Shown: positions 43,873 through 54,002, counted from the stretch's first letter. The stretch is DNA of 64,000 bases from Skermania sp. ID1734 (GCF_007489285.1 NZ_VLIY01000024.1:1-64000), one strand, 5' to 3'. Program-made: numbers and translations. The notes: generated by a model not told the origin, from the sequence alone.

Positions 43873-45833
43873 TCAGAACGGTGGTGGTTCGTCGTCGGGT
43901 TCGGGTGGGGGTTTCTGTTTGAGTGGTCCGTTGCCGATGGTGGGGGTGAGTTGTTGTGGCGGAGCGGTGATTCCGGCGCCGGCGGGCAGGGTGAGGTAGG
44001 TGTCGCCGTAGCTGTTGGTCCAGGCGATGACGGCGCCGGGCAGCATTCGGGCGTGCCAGAGTTTCATGGTTTTGAGCATGTGATGCTGCAGGCATAGTGC
44101 CTGCAGGTTGGTCACGGTGGTCAGTCCACCGGCTAGCGGGTTGTCGTGGCGGAAGGGCTCGACGTGGTCGAGTTGGCAGGCCGCGGCGGGTCGGCGGCAG
44201 CCGGGGAAGCGGCAGTGCCGGTCGCGGGCGCGCACGATGGCGGCGGTGTCGGCGTCGGGCCGGTAGATCAACGCACGTGGGGGTGGTGGCCCGCCCCCGG
44301 TGCCCGGTGCGGTGGTGAGCAGGTCGGGGTTGTCGGCCAGGGCGCGGGTGATCAGCTCGGTGAGCCCGGCGGTGCCCAGCACCGGCGCGGCGGGGGTGGT
44401 GAACGCGGTGACGGTGCCGGGTTCGGGCAGCCAGCCGGCGCGGTGGCGGGTGCCGCGGGCGTGGAAGATGCTGCCGGACAACCGGTTGATCGCCGCGGCC
44501 AACTGCGTCGACGGTGTCGGTGGGTGCTCGGGCAGGTCGCTGTCGGCGGAGTCGGGCGATACCGAGTCGGCGGCCGTGTCGTCGAGGCGGGGTTCGGGGG
44601 TTTCGGCGGGCGGGTCGTCGGTGTCCGGCGTTTTGGGCTCGTCACCCGAATCTGCCGGCTCGTCACCTGCGCCGGAATCGCCGTCAGCGTTGTCACCACC
44701 CTCACCGGGGTTGACGACCGCACCGTCGTGACCGGTGATCTCGGGATCTACCAGCACGGCGTCGAGGTTCGCCGCTGATTCGTCGGCACCCGCAGACTGC
44801 TTCTGCTCACCGGAATCGGCGTGTTCGACAAGATCGTCGGAATCAGCGCGACCGTTCTCGACACCCGCGGTGTCGTCGGTGTCGGTGTCGTCCTGGTCGC
44901 GCTCGCCGTCGGTGTCCGTGCTGATGAGGCCGAGTTGGGTGGCCAGGTCGTAGGCCTGGGTGAGCATGGCTTGCCAGGTGCCGTCGCTGGCGAGTTGGCG
45001 GGCCAACTCGGCGTCGATGGGTCCGTGCCCGTGCAGGTAGGCGGGGTTGGACAGCAGTCCGAGCAGGGTGGCCACGTCGATGCTGATCTGCACCAGGGGT
45101 TTACGTCGCAGGCTCGGTACGGGTTGGCCGGCCACCGCGCAGTCCTCGCGCCCGCAGGTGCACTCGAGGGCGGTTTCACCGTGCATGATGGCGGTGAACG
45201 CGTCGGTGAGGCGGTATTGGCGGGCGCGGCGGTCATACCGGCACACGGTGTCGGCGACCTCGCACACCCGCTGCCAGGCGGCTTCGGCTTCGTCGGGTTC
45301 CAGATCCACCTGCAACCGGGCCATGTCGCCGAGGGCGCGTTTGCTGATCTTGCGGAACATCTTGGTGTCGGCGCGCAGTTCGGCGTATTCGTCGGGGGCG
45401 GTGCGCATCAAGATGGCGTCGATCTCGCTGCCCAACGGCCCCGGCGACAGGGCGCGGTGTCGAGGCTGAATCCGCACATCCGCCCGGCCGCGGCCGCGAC
45501 CCTAGCCTGATCCAACTCGCCGGCCGCGAACGCTGCCCGCAACCGTGGGTAGCGCAACCGCAGATCCATCCCGAGCGCGGCGGTGTTCTCGGCGATGGTG
45601 CGTGAACAGCCCAACCGCAGCCCGATCTCGGCCAGCGCGTTGTTGCCGCAGTCGTGGAAATCGCCGTTGCCCAGTTGCACGTCGCGTTCGATCCAGGCCT
45701 CCCACAATCCCGCACAGGCGGTCACCTTCCGGTAGGCGGCCCGATTCTCGGTGACCGCGTCGGCCGCCAACTCGGCCAACACCACCCGATCGGCCGCGGT
45801 GGCCGCCGTCGAAGAAGTCCCCCTACCCCACAT
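43873..45833 (-). pseudogene. 13E12-repeat-family HNH endonuclease (DUF222), frameshifted
   Basis: The gene begins at ATG 45833 and reads through LAELAADAVTENRAAYRKVT to CGFSLDTAP, then shifts frame between about 45442 and 45463. The second frame continues SPGPLGSEIDAILMRTAPDE to the stop at 43873. One missing base (GCGGCC read as GCGCC) would explain it. The DUF222 domain, a long acidic linker rich in Asp, Glu and Thr, and a C-terminal HNH motif (CRFPGCRRPAAACQLDHVEP) match the REP13E12 family. The family is multi-copy and LexA-controlled in mycobacteria. A sequencing error cannot be excluded. Confidence 0.8.
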
Positions 45834-45846
45834 ACCAAGATCATAC

Positions 45847-45862
45847 CCGAACAAACGTTCGA
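45847..45862. promoter_or_regulatory. Mycobacterial SOS box (LexA site)
   Basis: The sequence CCGAACAAACGTTCGA matches the mycobacterial consensus TCGAAC-N4-GTTCGA at 11 of 12 fixed positions. It lies 14-29 bases upstream of the HNH gene start at 45833, so LexA would cover its promoter. Confidence 0.85.
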
Positions 45863-45925
45863 GTGCTAGCGCATAGGGCCTGCCGCTCGACTACTCGCCA
45901 CACGTCGCAGATTAAGTTGAATGCA

Positions 45926-46360
45926 ATGAACACGCTAACGAGGATTTCGATCCTGTCGGTTGTGTGCGCTGCGTTGGTTTGGCTGTATGTACTTCCGCAA
46001 GTGGTAACCACCGGATTGATCGAACCAGGACCGCTTCTCGGCGTGATGGTGGTACTCCCGTTTCCGATAGGGCTGATCGCCGCGCTGATCGGTGCCGGCG
46101 CTGGCGTCGCCCGATTCGTTGAACGCGCCAATCGAACGTGGGCCGTCGGGTTGATGATGCTCGGGCATATCGTGACCTGGATTCTGGCTATCTGGATCGC
46201 GGTGTGGGCGACGAACTGGGGTTCCACCGGTTGGGAACTGTTGACGCTGCCGGCATCGCTGATGGTGGGCCAACTCGTGGTCGCAGCTGGACTGGTCGCG
46301 GCGATCGCCAGTCACAGGTCGCCGAACGGCCAGACCGGTGGCCCCTTAGCTCCGAATTGA
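45926..46360 (+). CDS. Four-helix membrane protein, unknown function
   Basis: 144 residues from ATG 45926. Four hydrophobic segments are apparent: ILSVVCAALVWLYVLPQVV, GVMVVLPFPIGLIAALIGAG, WAVGLMMLGHIVTWILAIWI and LMVGQLVVAAGLVAAIA. The C-terminus is short and polar. No family motif is recognised. The next gene starts four bases after its stop, so they may be co-expressed. Confidence 0.65.
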   Translation: MNTLTRISILSVVCAALVWLYVLPQVVTTGLIEPGPLLGVMVVLPFPIGLIAALIGAGAGVARFVERANRTWAVGLMMLGHIVTWILAIWIAVWATNWGSTGWELLTLPASLMVGQLVVAAGLVAAIASHRSPNGQTGGPLAPN

Positions 46361-46366
46361 CGAGTG

Positions 46367-46861
46367 ATGTCGGTACGCAATCCTTGGACCGAAGACCAAC
46401 TGGTCTGGCACATCCCCATGTTCGACAAGGCCTCAACGCCGGATGGGAATCCGACGTTCGACCCACCCGCGGCATGGGTCCGTGCCCTGGAGGCGGTTGC
46501 GCACGATCTTCGATATCTGCGCTACGGACGCAACGTGCGGATCGACCGCTTGACGTGGGAATTCGGTATCGATACCAACTATTCCGTCCACATTGGCTGG
46601 GACGGAAGAGACGGCATCGGCGGGTTCGGGCTGTGCGAAGGACTTTCGATGGACGCCCCCTTTGCCGAGGCGGCGGTTTGGGTGGCCGAGACAGTCCAAT
46701 GGGATTTAGCCGGTTACGAATTCGTGCAGTGGCCATCCCGGGGACATCATCTGTTGATCCCCCGGTTGCGTGCGGGGACGGCGGTCTGGATCAATCCACA
46801 CGCAGATGTCACGGTCGCACGTGTCGGTGAGCTGTCTGCGAACGTCACCGGCTTTGACTGA
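46367..46861 (+). CDS. Hypothetical protein
   Basis: 164 residues from ATG 46367; a GTG one codon earlier is also possible. Acidic and aromatic, with alternating strands (VRIDRLTWEFGIDTNYSVHI; WVAETVQWDLAGYEFVQWPS; GHHLLIPRLRAGTAVWINPH). It seems to be a soluble alpha+beta protein without recognised motifs. It follows a membrane protein gene on the same strand and is convergent with the isoprenylcysteine methyltransferase-like gene. Confidence 0.6.
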   Translation: MSVRNPWTEDQLVWHIPMFDKASTPDGNPTFDPPAAWVRALEAVAHDLRYLRYGRNVRIDRLTWEFGIDTNYSVHIGWDGRDGIGGFGLCEGLSMDAPFAEAAVWVAETVQWDLAGYEFVQWPSRGHHLLIPRLRAGTAVWINPHADVTVARVGELSANVTGFD

Positions 46862-46867
46862 CCGACC

Positions 46868-47437
46868 TCACCAAACCCCCGGAATTAACCGCCTCGTCTC
46901 CTGCATATACCGCGCGTACTCATCGCCCAGTCCGACGAGCAACACTCGCTCCTCGACCCGAATCCGATACAGGACACCGATTGAAATGCAGGCGACGTAC
47001 GCGACGATCGATCCGATGTTTGCGAAGGTCACCGCCAGAGCGATCAAAGCGACCAGTAATCCTGCATACGAGGGATGGCGCAACACCCGGTACGGACCGC
47101 TCCGGACCACCCGGTGGCCCTGCTGAATGTGGACGATCCCACGGAAGTACCTGCCCAAACTGATGATCGCCCACAGCCGAAACCCGATGCCAGCCCACGC
47201 GACCACCAGAAGGACGACATAGACCGGCCGAGACAGCGAAAAGTCCAGTCCCGGAAAATGTTTGCGTATCACGCCCGCGACAATGCCGGCAGCGACGGCC
47301 GTGATGACGATCGCGCCGAGGCTGCCCCACTCCCTCGTCGACGCCCGCTCGCCACGCAGAAACTGCACCGTCTGCAAGACGACTTCGGCGCCTAGCCACA
47401 CCACCAGCGTCGTCGTATAGGCAAGGTGGATTGTCAT
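46868..47437 (-). CDS. Isoprenylcysteine carboxyl methyltransferase-like membrane protein
   Basis: 189 residues with about five hydrophobic segments. The conserved C-terminal cofactor region is complete: VVRSGPYRVLRHPSYAGLLV, then the EERVLLVGLGDEYARYMQET motif and RRLIPG. In bacteria these ICMT/PEMT-like proteins methylate unknown small lipids or phenolics with S-adenosylmethionine. The gene stands alone on the minus strand, divergent from the exported HNH-like lipoprotein. The substrate is unknown. Confidence 0.85.
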   Translation of the reverse strand: MTIHLAYTTTLVVWLGAEVVLQTVQFLRGERASTREWGSLGAIVITAVAAGIVAGVIRKHFPGLDFSLSRPVYVVLLVVAWAGIGFRLWAIISLGRYFRGIVHIQQGHRVVRSGPYRVLRHPSYAGLLVALIALAVTFANIGSIVAYVACISIGVLYRIRVEERVLLVGLGDEYARYMQETRRLIPGVW

Positions 47438-47586
47438 TACACGATGCTAGGTCCGTCGCCACCACAACGATCGCGCTGACGCCGAATGGCAAACATCACC
47501 TTCGCCACGCCGGGCGGATAACGCCACGAATGGGGTCACACATCGCAGAATGCGTGTCTGCCAACCGAACGCAGTGGAGAAACCAA

Positions 47587-48234
47587 GTGCCCGAAGGTTT
47601 TCTGATCGCCAAGCTCAGCATGCGTCTCGTCGCCGTTGGCGCGGCCCTGCTCGCCGCCACGGGTTGCGCACCTTCCGCGGCGGCCCCGATGTCCGCGTCA
47701 ACTTCGCACGCGGTGCTGTCCGCAGGGCCCGGGCCGACCCACTACACCGTGCAACCGCAACCGGCTGCGGGATCGTGCCACTACCGGTACACGAGCGCCA
47801 ATCAACCATTACCGGACGCGGCATGCACCCCCGGCGCCGTCAATCCGCGAGTGAACCAGGCCGATATCGCATCAACGATTTGCCGATCGGGCTACACCAG
47901 TTCAATCCGTCCGCCAGCGGAAATCACGGACCGTGAGAAGCGCGCGAACGCTGCGTCATATCGATACGCCGGCACTCTCCGCGATGCGGAGTATGACCAC
48001 CTGGTTTCGCTGGAACTCGGCGGTGACCCCAATGCCGAACAGAACCTGTGGGTCGAGCCGCCGAGCCCGGGGCACAGATCCGGCAGCGGCCCGGAAAACC
48101 CCAAGGATCAGGTCGAAGACCGACTGCACTCGCTGGTCTGCGCGGGTCAGGTGCCGCTGGCCAGTGCGCAGGAGGCGATCGCCAAAGATTGGACCACCGC
48201 TCTCACCGTCGTTGGCCATCCGGGCACCGGCTAA
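47587..48234 (+). CDS. Putative secreted nuclease-like lipoprotein
   Basis: 215 residues from GTG 47587, supported by GGAGA six bases upstream; ATG 47620 is an alternative. A lipoprotein signal with lipobox LAATGC is present. The mature part contains CHYRYTSANQPLPDAACTPG and, near the C-terminus, YDHLVSLELGGDPNAEQNLW, which matches the D-H-L/I-x-x-L-x-L-G-G-x-x-x-x-x-N-L-W core of HNH/His-Me finger nucleases. Four or five cysteines suggest disulphides. It may degrade extracellular nucleic acid or be a conserved surface protein that kept the fold. It overlaps the convergent SRPBCC gene by 4 bp. Confidence 0.72.
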   Translation: MPEGFLIAKLSMRLVAVGAALLAATGCAPSAAAPMSASTSHAVLSAGPGPTHYTVQPQPAAGSCHYRYTSANQPLPDAACTPGAVNPRVNQADIASTICRSGYTSSIRPPAEITDREKRANAASYRYAGTLRDAEYDHLVSLELGGDPNAEQNLWVEPPSPGHRSGSGPENPKDQVEDRLHSLVCAGQVPLASAQEAIAKDWTTALTVVGHPGTG

Positions 48235-48689
48235 CGGCGCTCGGCGCGCTCGGCGAGTCGAGTCAGGGATGCCTGCAGCCTGTCAGCGGTGGTGTCCCGG
48301 GCCCGCGGCAACCGCTTCTCATCGGTTAGCTGTGACCAGTCGTAGGTATGGGTGACGTGGGTCCGGCCGTCCGCCGCGGGTTCCAGTTCCCAGCGCCACA
48401 GGTGGCCCGGTGGCTTCCTGCCCACTTCTGCAGGGCGCCAGGCGATCCGGCGGCCTTCGGCGAATTCCACTACATGATTTTCACGAACCATGCCGTTACT
48501 CAGTCTCATGACGAAGACATCGCCCACCTGACGTACGCGCTGGCCATCGGCGGCTTCGGCGAGATTGTCGTTACCTTCCCAGGACGGCTGCTGCGCCGGG
48601 TCAGCAATCAACTCGAAAATCTCGGTAGCCGGCGCCGCGATGTCCAGGCTTGCGGAGACAACACGGGGAAGGTCCTGCGCCTCTGTCAT
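48231..48689 (-). CDS. SRPBCC family protein
   Basis: 152 residues from ATG 48689 (a GTG one codon earlier is possible). VVSASLDIAAPATEIFELIA, then DPAQQPSWEGNDN, and a helix at the C-terminus (RDTTADRLQASLTRLAERAE) follow the helix-grip fold. The central RKPPGHLWRWELEPAADGRT is a typical sheet region of polyketide cyclase-like members. The ligand is unknown. It is divergent from the GMC oxidoreductase gene. Confidence 0.78.
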   Translation of the reverse strand: MTEAQDLPRVVSASLDIAAPATEIFELIADPAQQPSWEGNDNLAEAADGQRVRQVGDVFVMRLSNGMVRENHVVEFAEGRRIAWRPAEVGRKPPGHLWRWELEPAADGRTHVTHTYDWSQLTDEKRLPRARDTTADRLQASLTRLAERAERR

Positions 48690-48777
48690 CACCCGATCGA
48701 ATCATGCGGCCGCAAAATTCACCAGGTAAATGAGAAGCTGCCCAAGAACGGATTCGACGAGGAGGAGGGCCCATTTC

Positions 48778-50622
48778 ATGGCCGCACCGGAGGACGAGAG
48801 CTACGACTTCATCGTTGTCGGATCCGGCGCGGGCGGCGGCCCGCTCGCTGCGAACCTGGCCCTGGCTGGCCATCGCGTACTGCTGCTCGAGGCCGGTGAC
48901 GATCACTCCTGCCGGTACTACAGCATCCCGATCATGCAGGCATATGCCAGCGAGGACGCGGATATGCGCTGGGACTTCTACGTTCGCCACTGGGACGACG
49001 CTACCCAGCAAGCCCGGGACTCGAAGTTCGTCCCGGACCGAGACGGCATCTGGTATCCCCGGGGTAGCACGCTCGGCGGCAGCACCGCGATCAGCGCGAT
49101 GGTCACTATCTATCCGCACCCGAGCGACTGGGATCGACTCGCTGACCTCACCGGTGACCCATCATGGGGAGCCGCCGCCATGCGGGAGCACTTCCGGCGA
49201 ATCGAGCGTTGGCGCGGCAAGGACGCCGAACCCATGCCCGGCCAGAACGAGGCTGACCGCGACGAACGTGCGGCACACGGATACGACGGCTGGCTGGGAA
49301 CCACCCGAGCGCGGCCCGACATCGGCGGCCGTGAGCCGATGTTCCTTGACATCATCGGCGCAATCGAGGAAACGGCACGGGAACGCCTCGGCATCAGCGA
49401 AGACGTGCCACTCCCCCGCGACCCGAACGCATTGGATGCGGTCAACGGCGGATTCGAGGGAATGGCGTTCATTCCGGTTGCGGTCGCAGATGGCGAACGC
49501 AATGGCAGCCGGGAACGGATCCGCCAGGCGCTCGACGACGCACCCGGCAAACTTACGGTGGCGCTGAATTGCCTTGCCACTCGTGTCCTTTTCGACGGCA
49601 TGACCGCAGTGGGGGTGGAATACATTGAAGGCCAGAACCTTTACCGAGCACAGCCGAAAAGTGTGCATACCGAGTCACTTCCGCCGACACGGACGGTCCA
49701 TGCACGCGTCGAAGTAATCCTCGCGGGCGGCGCATACAACACCCCGCAGCTTCTCATGTTGTCCGGTGTGGGACCGCGAGCGGAACTGGAGTCCCTGGGC
49801 GTGAAAGTGATTCACAACCTGCCCGGCGTCGGCCGCAACCTGCACGATCGATACGAGGTCTCCGTGGTGACCGAACTCAGCAGTGACTACCCGATATTCG
49901 AAGATTCGTCGTTGGACGTGCCCGTCGACGCATCCGACGCCGACGCGCTCTTCGTCGAGTGGCGCGACCACCGGGACGGTCCGTACACCACAAACGGCAG
50001 CCTGGCCGCACTGATCGCCCGCTCGAGCGTCGCCACCGACGACCCCGACCTCATCGTGTTCGCGCTGCCGATCGACTTCCGGGGCTATTACCCCGGCTAT
50101 TCCCGCGCTGCCGTCGCGCACAAGAACCGACTGTCGATCTTGGTGCTCAAGGGACACACGACCAATCGGGCGGGCACGGTCACGTTGCGATCAGCTGATC
50201 CGCGCGATGCGCCCGAGATCCGATTCCACTATTTCGATGAGGGCACCGCTGGGTTCGAGGCCGACGTTGCCGGGGTCGTGGATGGCATTGAAATCGCCCG
50301 AGACATCGCCGGTCGTCTCGGCGCCGCCGTCGCGGCCGAGCTGATTCCCGGCCCGGACGCTTCGACGCGCGACGATCTGGCCGACTTCGTGCGCGATGAG
50401 GCCTGGGGTCATCACGCGTGCGGGACCACCAAGATCGGCAGCTCCGACGACCCGATGGCCGTCGTCGACGGAGACTTTCGCGTCTACGGCGTCAACCGGT
50501 TGCGGGTCGTCGATGCGGGCGTGTTTCCGGACATTCCAGGATTCTTCATCGCCTCTGCCGTGTACATGATCAGCGAGAAAGCCAGCGAGTTGCTCATTCG
50601 GAGTTATGCTGAAAACGCCTGA
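48778..50622 (+). CDS. GMC-family FAD oxidoreductase
   Basis: 614 residues from ATG 48778, with GAGGAGG upstream. The N-terminal FAD fold DFIVVGSGAGGGPLAANLAL, the signature YPRGSTLGGSTAISAMV, the second signature GGAYNTPQLLMLSGVGP and the catalytic histidine region (WGHHACGTTKIG) are complete. These are features of choline dehydrogenase and alcohol or glucose oxidase relatives. It oxidises an alcohol to an aldehyde or ketone. The PknK-like kinase gene follows 44 bp later on the same strand, which may be operonic. The substrate is unknown. Confidence 0.9.
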   Translation: MAAPEDESYDFIVVGSGAGGGPLAANLALAGHRVLLLEAGDDHSCRYYSIPIMQAYASEDADMRWDFYVRHWDDATQQARDSKFVPDRDGIWYPRGSTLGGSTAISAMVTIYPHPSDWDRLADLTGDPSWGAAAMREHFRRIERWRGKDAEPMPGQNEADRDERAAHGYDGWLGTTRARPDIGGREPMFLDIIGAIEETARERLGISEDVPLPRDPNALDAVNGGFEGMAFIPVAVADGERNGSRERIRQALDDAPGKLTVALNCLATRVLFDGMTAVGVEYIEGQNLYRAQPKSVHTESLPPTRTVHARVEVILAGGAYNTPQLLMLSGVGPRAELESLGVKVIHNLPGVGRNLHDRYEVSVVTELSSDYPIFEDSSLDVPVDASDADALFVEWRDHRDGPYTTNGSLAALIARSSVATDDPDLIVFALPIDFRGYYPGYSRAAVAHKNRLSILVLKGHTTNRAGTVTLRSADPRDAPEIRFHYFDEGTAGFEADVAGVVDGIEIARDIAGRLGAAVAAELIPGPDASTRDDLADFVRDEAWGHHACGTTKIGSSDDPMAVVDGDFRVYGVNRLRVVDAGVFPDIPGFFIASAVYMISEKASELLIRSYAENA

Positions 50623-50666
50623 CCAGATGCCTACCTGACCCGAATACGCCTGACAAGCGAACCCCG

Positions 50667-53600
50667 ATGGCTGAGTCTGAATTGCCACCCACACAGCGTC
50701 ATCCGGCTGCGGATATCGTGGCGGAACTACAGATCGAAGGGTTCGAGAACGCCGAGGAAATCGGCAAGGGTGGATTCGGCATCGTCTACCGGTGCGACCA
50801 GCCGGAACTGGATCGGACGGTTGCCGTCAAGGTCCTGACAGCCAGTCTCGATGAAGAGAGCATGGAGCGGTTCGCTCGCGAGCAGCATGCGATGGGCCGC
50901 CTGTCGGGGCATCCGCACATTGTGCCGATTTTCCAGATCGGGACCACCAACAACGGCCGGCCGTTCATCGTCATGCAGTATCACGGCCAGGGCTCGCTCG
51001 AGTCCCACATCCGCGGCACCGGACCACTCAGTTGGGTCGAGACCCTCCGGCTGGGCGTCAAGATGGCAGGCGCACTGGAAGCCGCCCATCGGGTCGGCAC
51101 TCTCCATCGCGACGTCAAGCCGGGCAACATCCTCCTGACCGACTACGGCGAACCGCAGCTGACCGATTTCGGCATCGCCCGCGTCGTCGGCGGGTTCGAG
51201 ACCGGCACGGGAGTGATCACCGGCTCCCCCGGATTCACCGCGCCCGAGGTGCTCGACGGCGCCTCGCCCACGATCAGTTCAGACGTCTACAGCCTTGGCG
51301 CGACCTTGTTCTGCGCGCTCACCGGACACGCCGCGTACGAACGCCGCAGCGGTGAGCAGATCATGGCGCAGTTCCTGCGCGTCGCCGCTCAACCCGTACC
51401 GGACCTGCGCAAGGAAGGAATGCCCGACGACGTCGCGGCCGCCATCGAATGGGCAATGGCGGCGCAGGCCTCCGACCGGCCGACCGCAGCAGTGGCTTTC
51501 GGCAACGAACTGCGTGACATTCAGCGCCGCAACGGCATCCCGGTCGATGAGATGGCCGTACCCGGCCAGCAGGTCGCGACGCAACGTAAACCTGCGGCAT
51601 CGCGACCCGGCAGCAGCCGTACCAGTGTGCGATCGACCATGCCACCGACCCCCGCGACGAAATACCGCCCGCCCCCACCGGCACGAAACCTGGTCCGCCG
51701 CGACCGACTGCTCGACACGCTGCGCGCCGGGCGTCGTAAGCGGCTCAGCCTGATTCACGCGCCGAGCGGGTTTGGCAAAACCACGCTGGCCACCCAGTGG
51801 CGCGACGAATTGATCGGCGGCGGCATTGCAGTCGCGTGGCTGTCGATCGACGACGATGACAACAATGTCACCTGGTTCCTTGCGCATCTCATCGAATCGA
51901 TCCGCAATATTCGCCCGAAACTTGCCGGCGAACTCGACGAGGTCCTCGAAGCGCACCCCGACGCCGCCCAACGACACCTCCTCACATCGCTGATCAACGA
52001 ACTGCACAACGCCGATGACCGGGTGGTGGTCATCATCGACGACTGGCACCACGTCACGGACAAGGCGACGCGCGCGGCGCTCGGCTTCCTTCTCGACAAC
52101 GGATGCCATCATCTGCCGATGGTCGTCACCAGCGACGCCCGCGCCAGACTTGCCTTGAGCCGCTTGCGAATCAGCGACGAAGTCATCGATATCGGTACCG
52201 AGGCCCTGCGCTTCGACTCCGGCGAGCTACGGGCATTTTTTGCCGGTGAGAGTGCACTGGCGTTGTCGGACACCGATATCGAGGCGTTGTCCGACGCAAC
52301 CGACGGGTGGGGAGCCGCGCTGCAACTGGCGATCTTGGCGCTTCGCACTGGCGCCGAGCCGCAACGCCTGATCGGCCACATGTCCGGCCATGACGACATC
52401 GGCGAGTTCCTCGCCGAAAACGTCGTCGACGCGCTCGATCCAGAACTTCTGAACTTTCTGGTGACGACGTCGATAACCGAGCAGGTATGTGCTGGACTCG
52501 CGTCCGCCCTGACCCGCACGGCACGCAGCCAGTCGATTCTCGAGGAAATCGAGGACCGGGGACTGTTCCTGCACCGGGTCGACGAGAAACGCGAATGGTT
52601 CCGCTATCACCCACTGTTCGCCGAGTACCTACGTCGCAGACTCGATCGTGACAACCCCGAGCGGATCGAAGAACTGCACAACCGAGCGTCAGCGTGGTTC
52701 GCCGAGCACAACATGCTCAACGAAGCGGTCGATCACGCACTCGCTGCCGGAAGCCCAGAGCACGCCATAGATCTGGTCGAACAAGGCGAAGCCTTCCTAC
52801 TCGAGCGGTCGAAGATGACAACGCTGCTCGGTATCTTGGCGAAGCTGCCGCCGCGGTTGGTGGTGTCCCGCCCGCGCATCCAACTCCTGCTCGCGTGGAT
52901 AAACATTCTCCTGCAGCGCCTGGTTCCCACCCACACTGCGCTGAATCGGTTCGAATTGGCATGCGACAAGGCGGTACTCACCGAAGCCGAGAAAGCCGAC
53001 CTGCGTGCGGAAGCTGACGTGGTGCGCGCCGTCGAGGCGATCTTCGCCGACCGTGTCGACACTGCGGACAGTCTGGTTCAGGATGCGTTGTCGCGACCGG
53101 ATTCCTTCCCCCCGAGAGTGTCCGGGGTAGCGGGCAACATCGCGTCGTTTGTGGCGATCTACCGTTTCGACTTCGACGCCGCCCGACGGTGGCAAGAGTG
53201 GGCCGCGCCCTATCACGAGCTGATGGGACCGTTCGCGACCATTTACGGTCGTTGCTTTGCGGGCCTGGCAGCCAAGGAGCAACTTGACATCGCGGCAGCG
53301 TCAACGGCGTTTCAGGACGCATACGACATCGCGGTCAGGCTCGCCGGACAGCACTCGCACGCGGCTCGGCTCGCGGGCGCGCTGCTCGGTGAGCTCCTCT
53401 ACGAGCAGGGCGATCTCGCGGCGGCCACGACGCTGCTGGATGAAAGCTATGAAATCGGTAACGCAAGCGGCGGCGTCGATTTCATGATCGCGACATACAC
53501 GACCGGAGCGCGTCTACTGATCGCAAAGGGCGACCTGGACGCCGCCGCCCAACGATTGGCAGCCGGACTGAAGACGGCACACGAGTTGGCCCTACCCCGC

Positions 53601-54002
53601 CTGGCCGCGCGCGTTCTGAACGAGCAGATCAGGCTGGGACACGACATCGGCCCGCTCGACACCGAGCGGCTCCTGACACCGCGGATTCTGCAGCATCCCG
53701 ACGGAATCGCCACGATCACCGCCGAATTCGACGAGGGCTCGGCGGTTCGGCTGCTGTTGGCCAGCGCCGACCCGGATTCTCACGCACAGGCCTGCGAGCG
53801 TGCGCGTGCCTTGGCCGATGGGATCGACAGCAGGCGCCGCCCGCTGGCGGCACTGCGCGCGAAACTGCTTGTGGGTATGGCGCTGTCGGCCGCAGGCCGG
53901 AGTGAGGGCGCCGCGGAATTGGCTGCGGCCGCGGCGATCTGCACGCGGACCGGACTGGTCCGACTGGCGGCCGACGCGGCGCCGGGAATTGCCCTGCCGT
54001 AG
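50667..54002 (+). CDS. pknK: PknK-like Ser/Thr kinase with MalT-type ATPase and TPR region
   Basis: 1111 residues, the length of M. tuberculosis PknK. The kinase domain (about 25-290) has Lys55, HRDVKPGNILL (147-157), DFG at 167-169 and activation-loop threonines near 179-184. A Pro/Arg-rich linker with TKYRPPPPARNLVRRDRLLD leads to a MalT/STAND NTPase with Walker A PSGFGKTT (366-373) and the Walker B VVVIIDDWHHV. The C-terminal ~450 residues are TPR-like helices (residues about 660-1105). No LuxR helix-turn-helix is seen at the end. In M. tuberculosis PknK modulates transcription and growth. The gene name follows this architecture. Confidence 0.92.
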   Translation: MAESELPPTQRHPAADIVAELQIEGFENAEEIGKGGFGIVYRCDQPELDRTVAVKVLTASLDEESMERFAREQHAMGRLSGHPHIVPIFQIGTTNNGRPFIVMQYHGQGSLESHIRGTGPLSWVETLRLGVKMAGALEAAHRVGTLHRDVKPGNILLTDYGEPQLTDFGIARVVGGFETGTGVITGSPGFTAPEVLDGASPTISSDVYSLGATLFCALTGHAAYERRSGEQIMAQFLRVAAQPVPDLRKEGMPDDVAAAIEWAMAAQASDRPTAAVAFGNELRDIQRRNGIPVDEMAVPGQQVATQRKPAASRPGSSRTSVRSTMPPTPATKYRPPPPARNLVRRDRLLDTLRAGRRKRLSLIHAPSGFGKTTLATQWRDELIGGGIAVAWLSIDDDDNNVTWFLAHLIESIRNIRPKLAGELDEVLEAHPDAAQRHLLTSLINELHNADDRVVVIIDDWHHVTDKATRAALGFLLDNGCHHLPMVVTSDARARLALSRLRISDEVIDIGTEALRFDSGELRAFFAGESALALSDTDIEALSDATDGWGAALQLAILALRTGAEPQRLIGHMSGHDDIGEFLAENVVDALDPELLNFLVTTSITEQVCAGLASALTRTARSQSILEEIEDRGLFLHRVDEKREWFRYHPLFAEYLRRRLDRDNPERIEELHNRASAWFAEHNMLNEAVDHALAAGSPEHAIDLVEQGEAFLLERSKMTTLLGILAKLPPRLVVSRPRIQLLLAWINILLQRLVPTHTALNRFELACDKAVLTEAEKADLRAEADVVRAVEAIFADRVDTADSLVQDALSRPDSFPPRVSGVAGNIASFVAIYRFDFDAARRWQEWAAPYHELMGPFATIYGRCFAGLAAKEQLDIAAASTAFQDAYDIAVRLAGQHSHAARLAGALLGELLYEQGDLAAATTLLDESYEIGNASGGVDFMIATYTTGARLLIAKGDLDAAAQRLAAGLKTAHELALPRLAARVLNEQIRLGHDIGPLDTERLLTPRILQHPDGIATITAEFDEGSAVRLLLASADPDSHAQACERARALADGIDSRRRPLAALRAKLLVGMALSAAGRSEGAAELAAAAAICTRTGLVRLAADAAPGIALP

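Noticed and set aside
44560-44930. A low-complexity stretch inside the HNH gene as a separate repeat element
   Set aside because: It is the acidic Asp/Glu/Thr linker typical of 13E12 proteins and stays in frame.
45408-45477. Programmed -1 frameshift in the HNH gene
   Set aside because: No slippery heptamer is present at the junction, and loss of a single G explains the break more simply.
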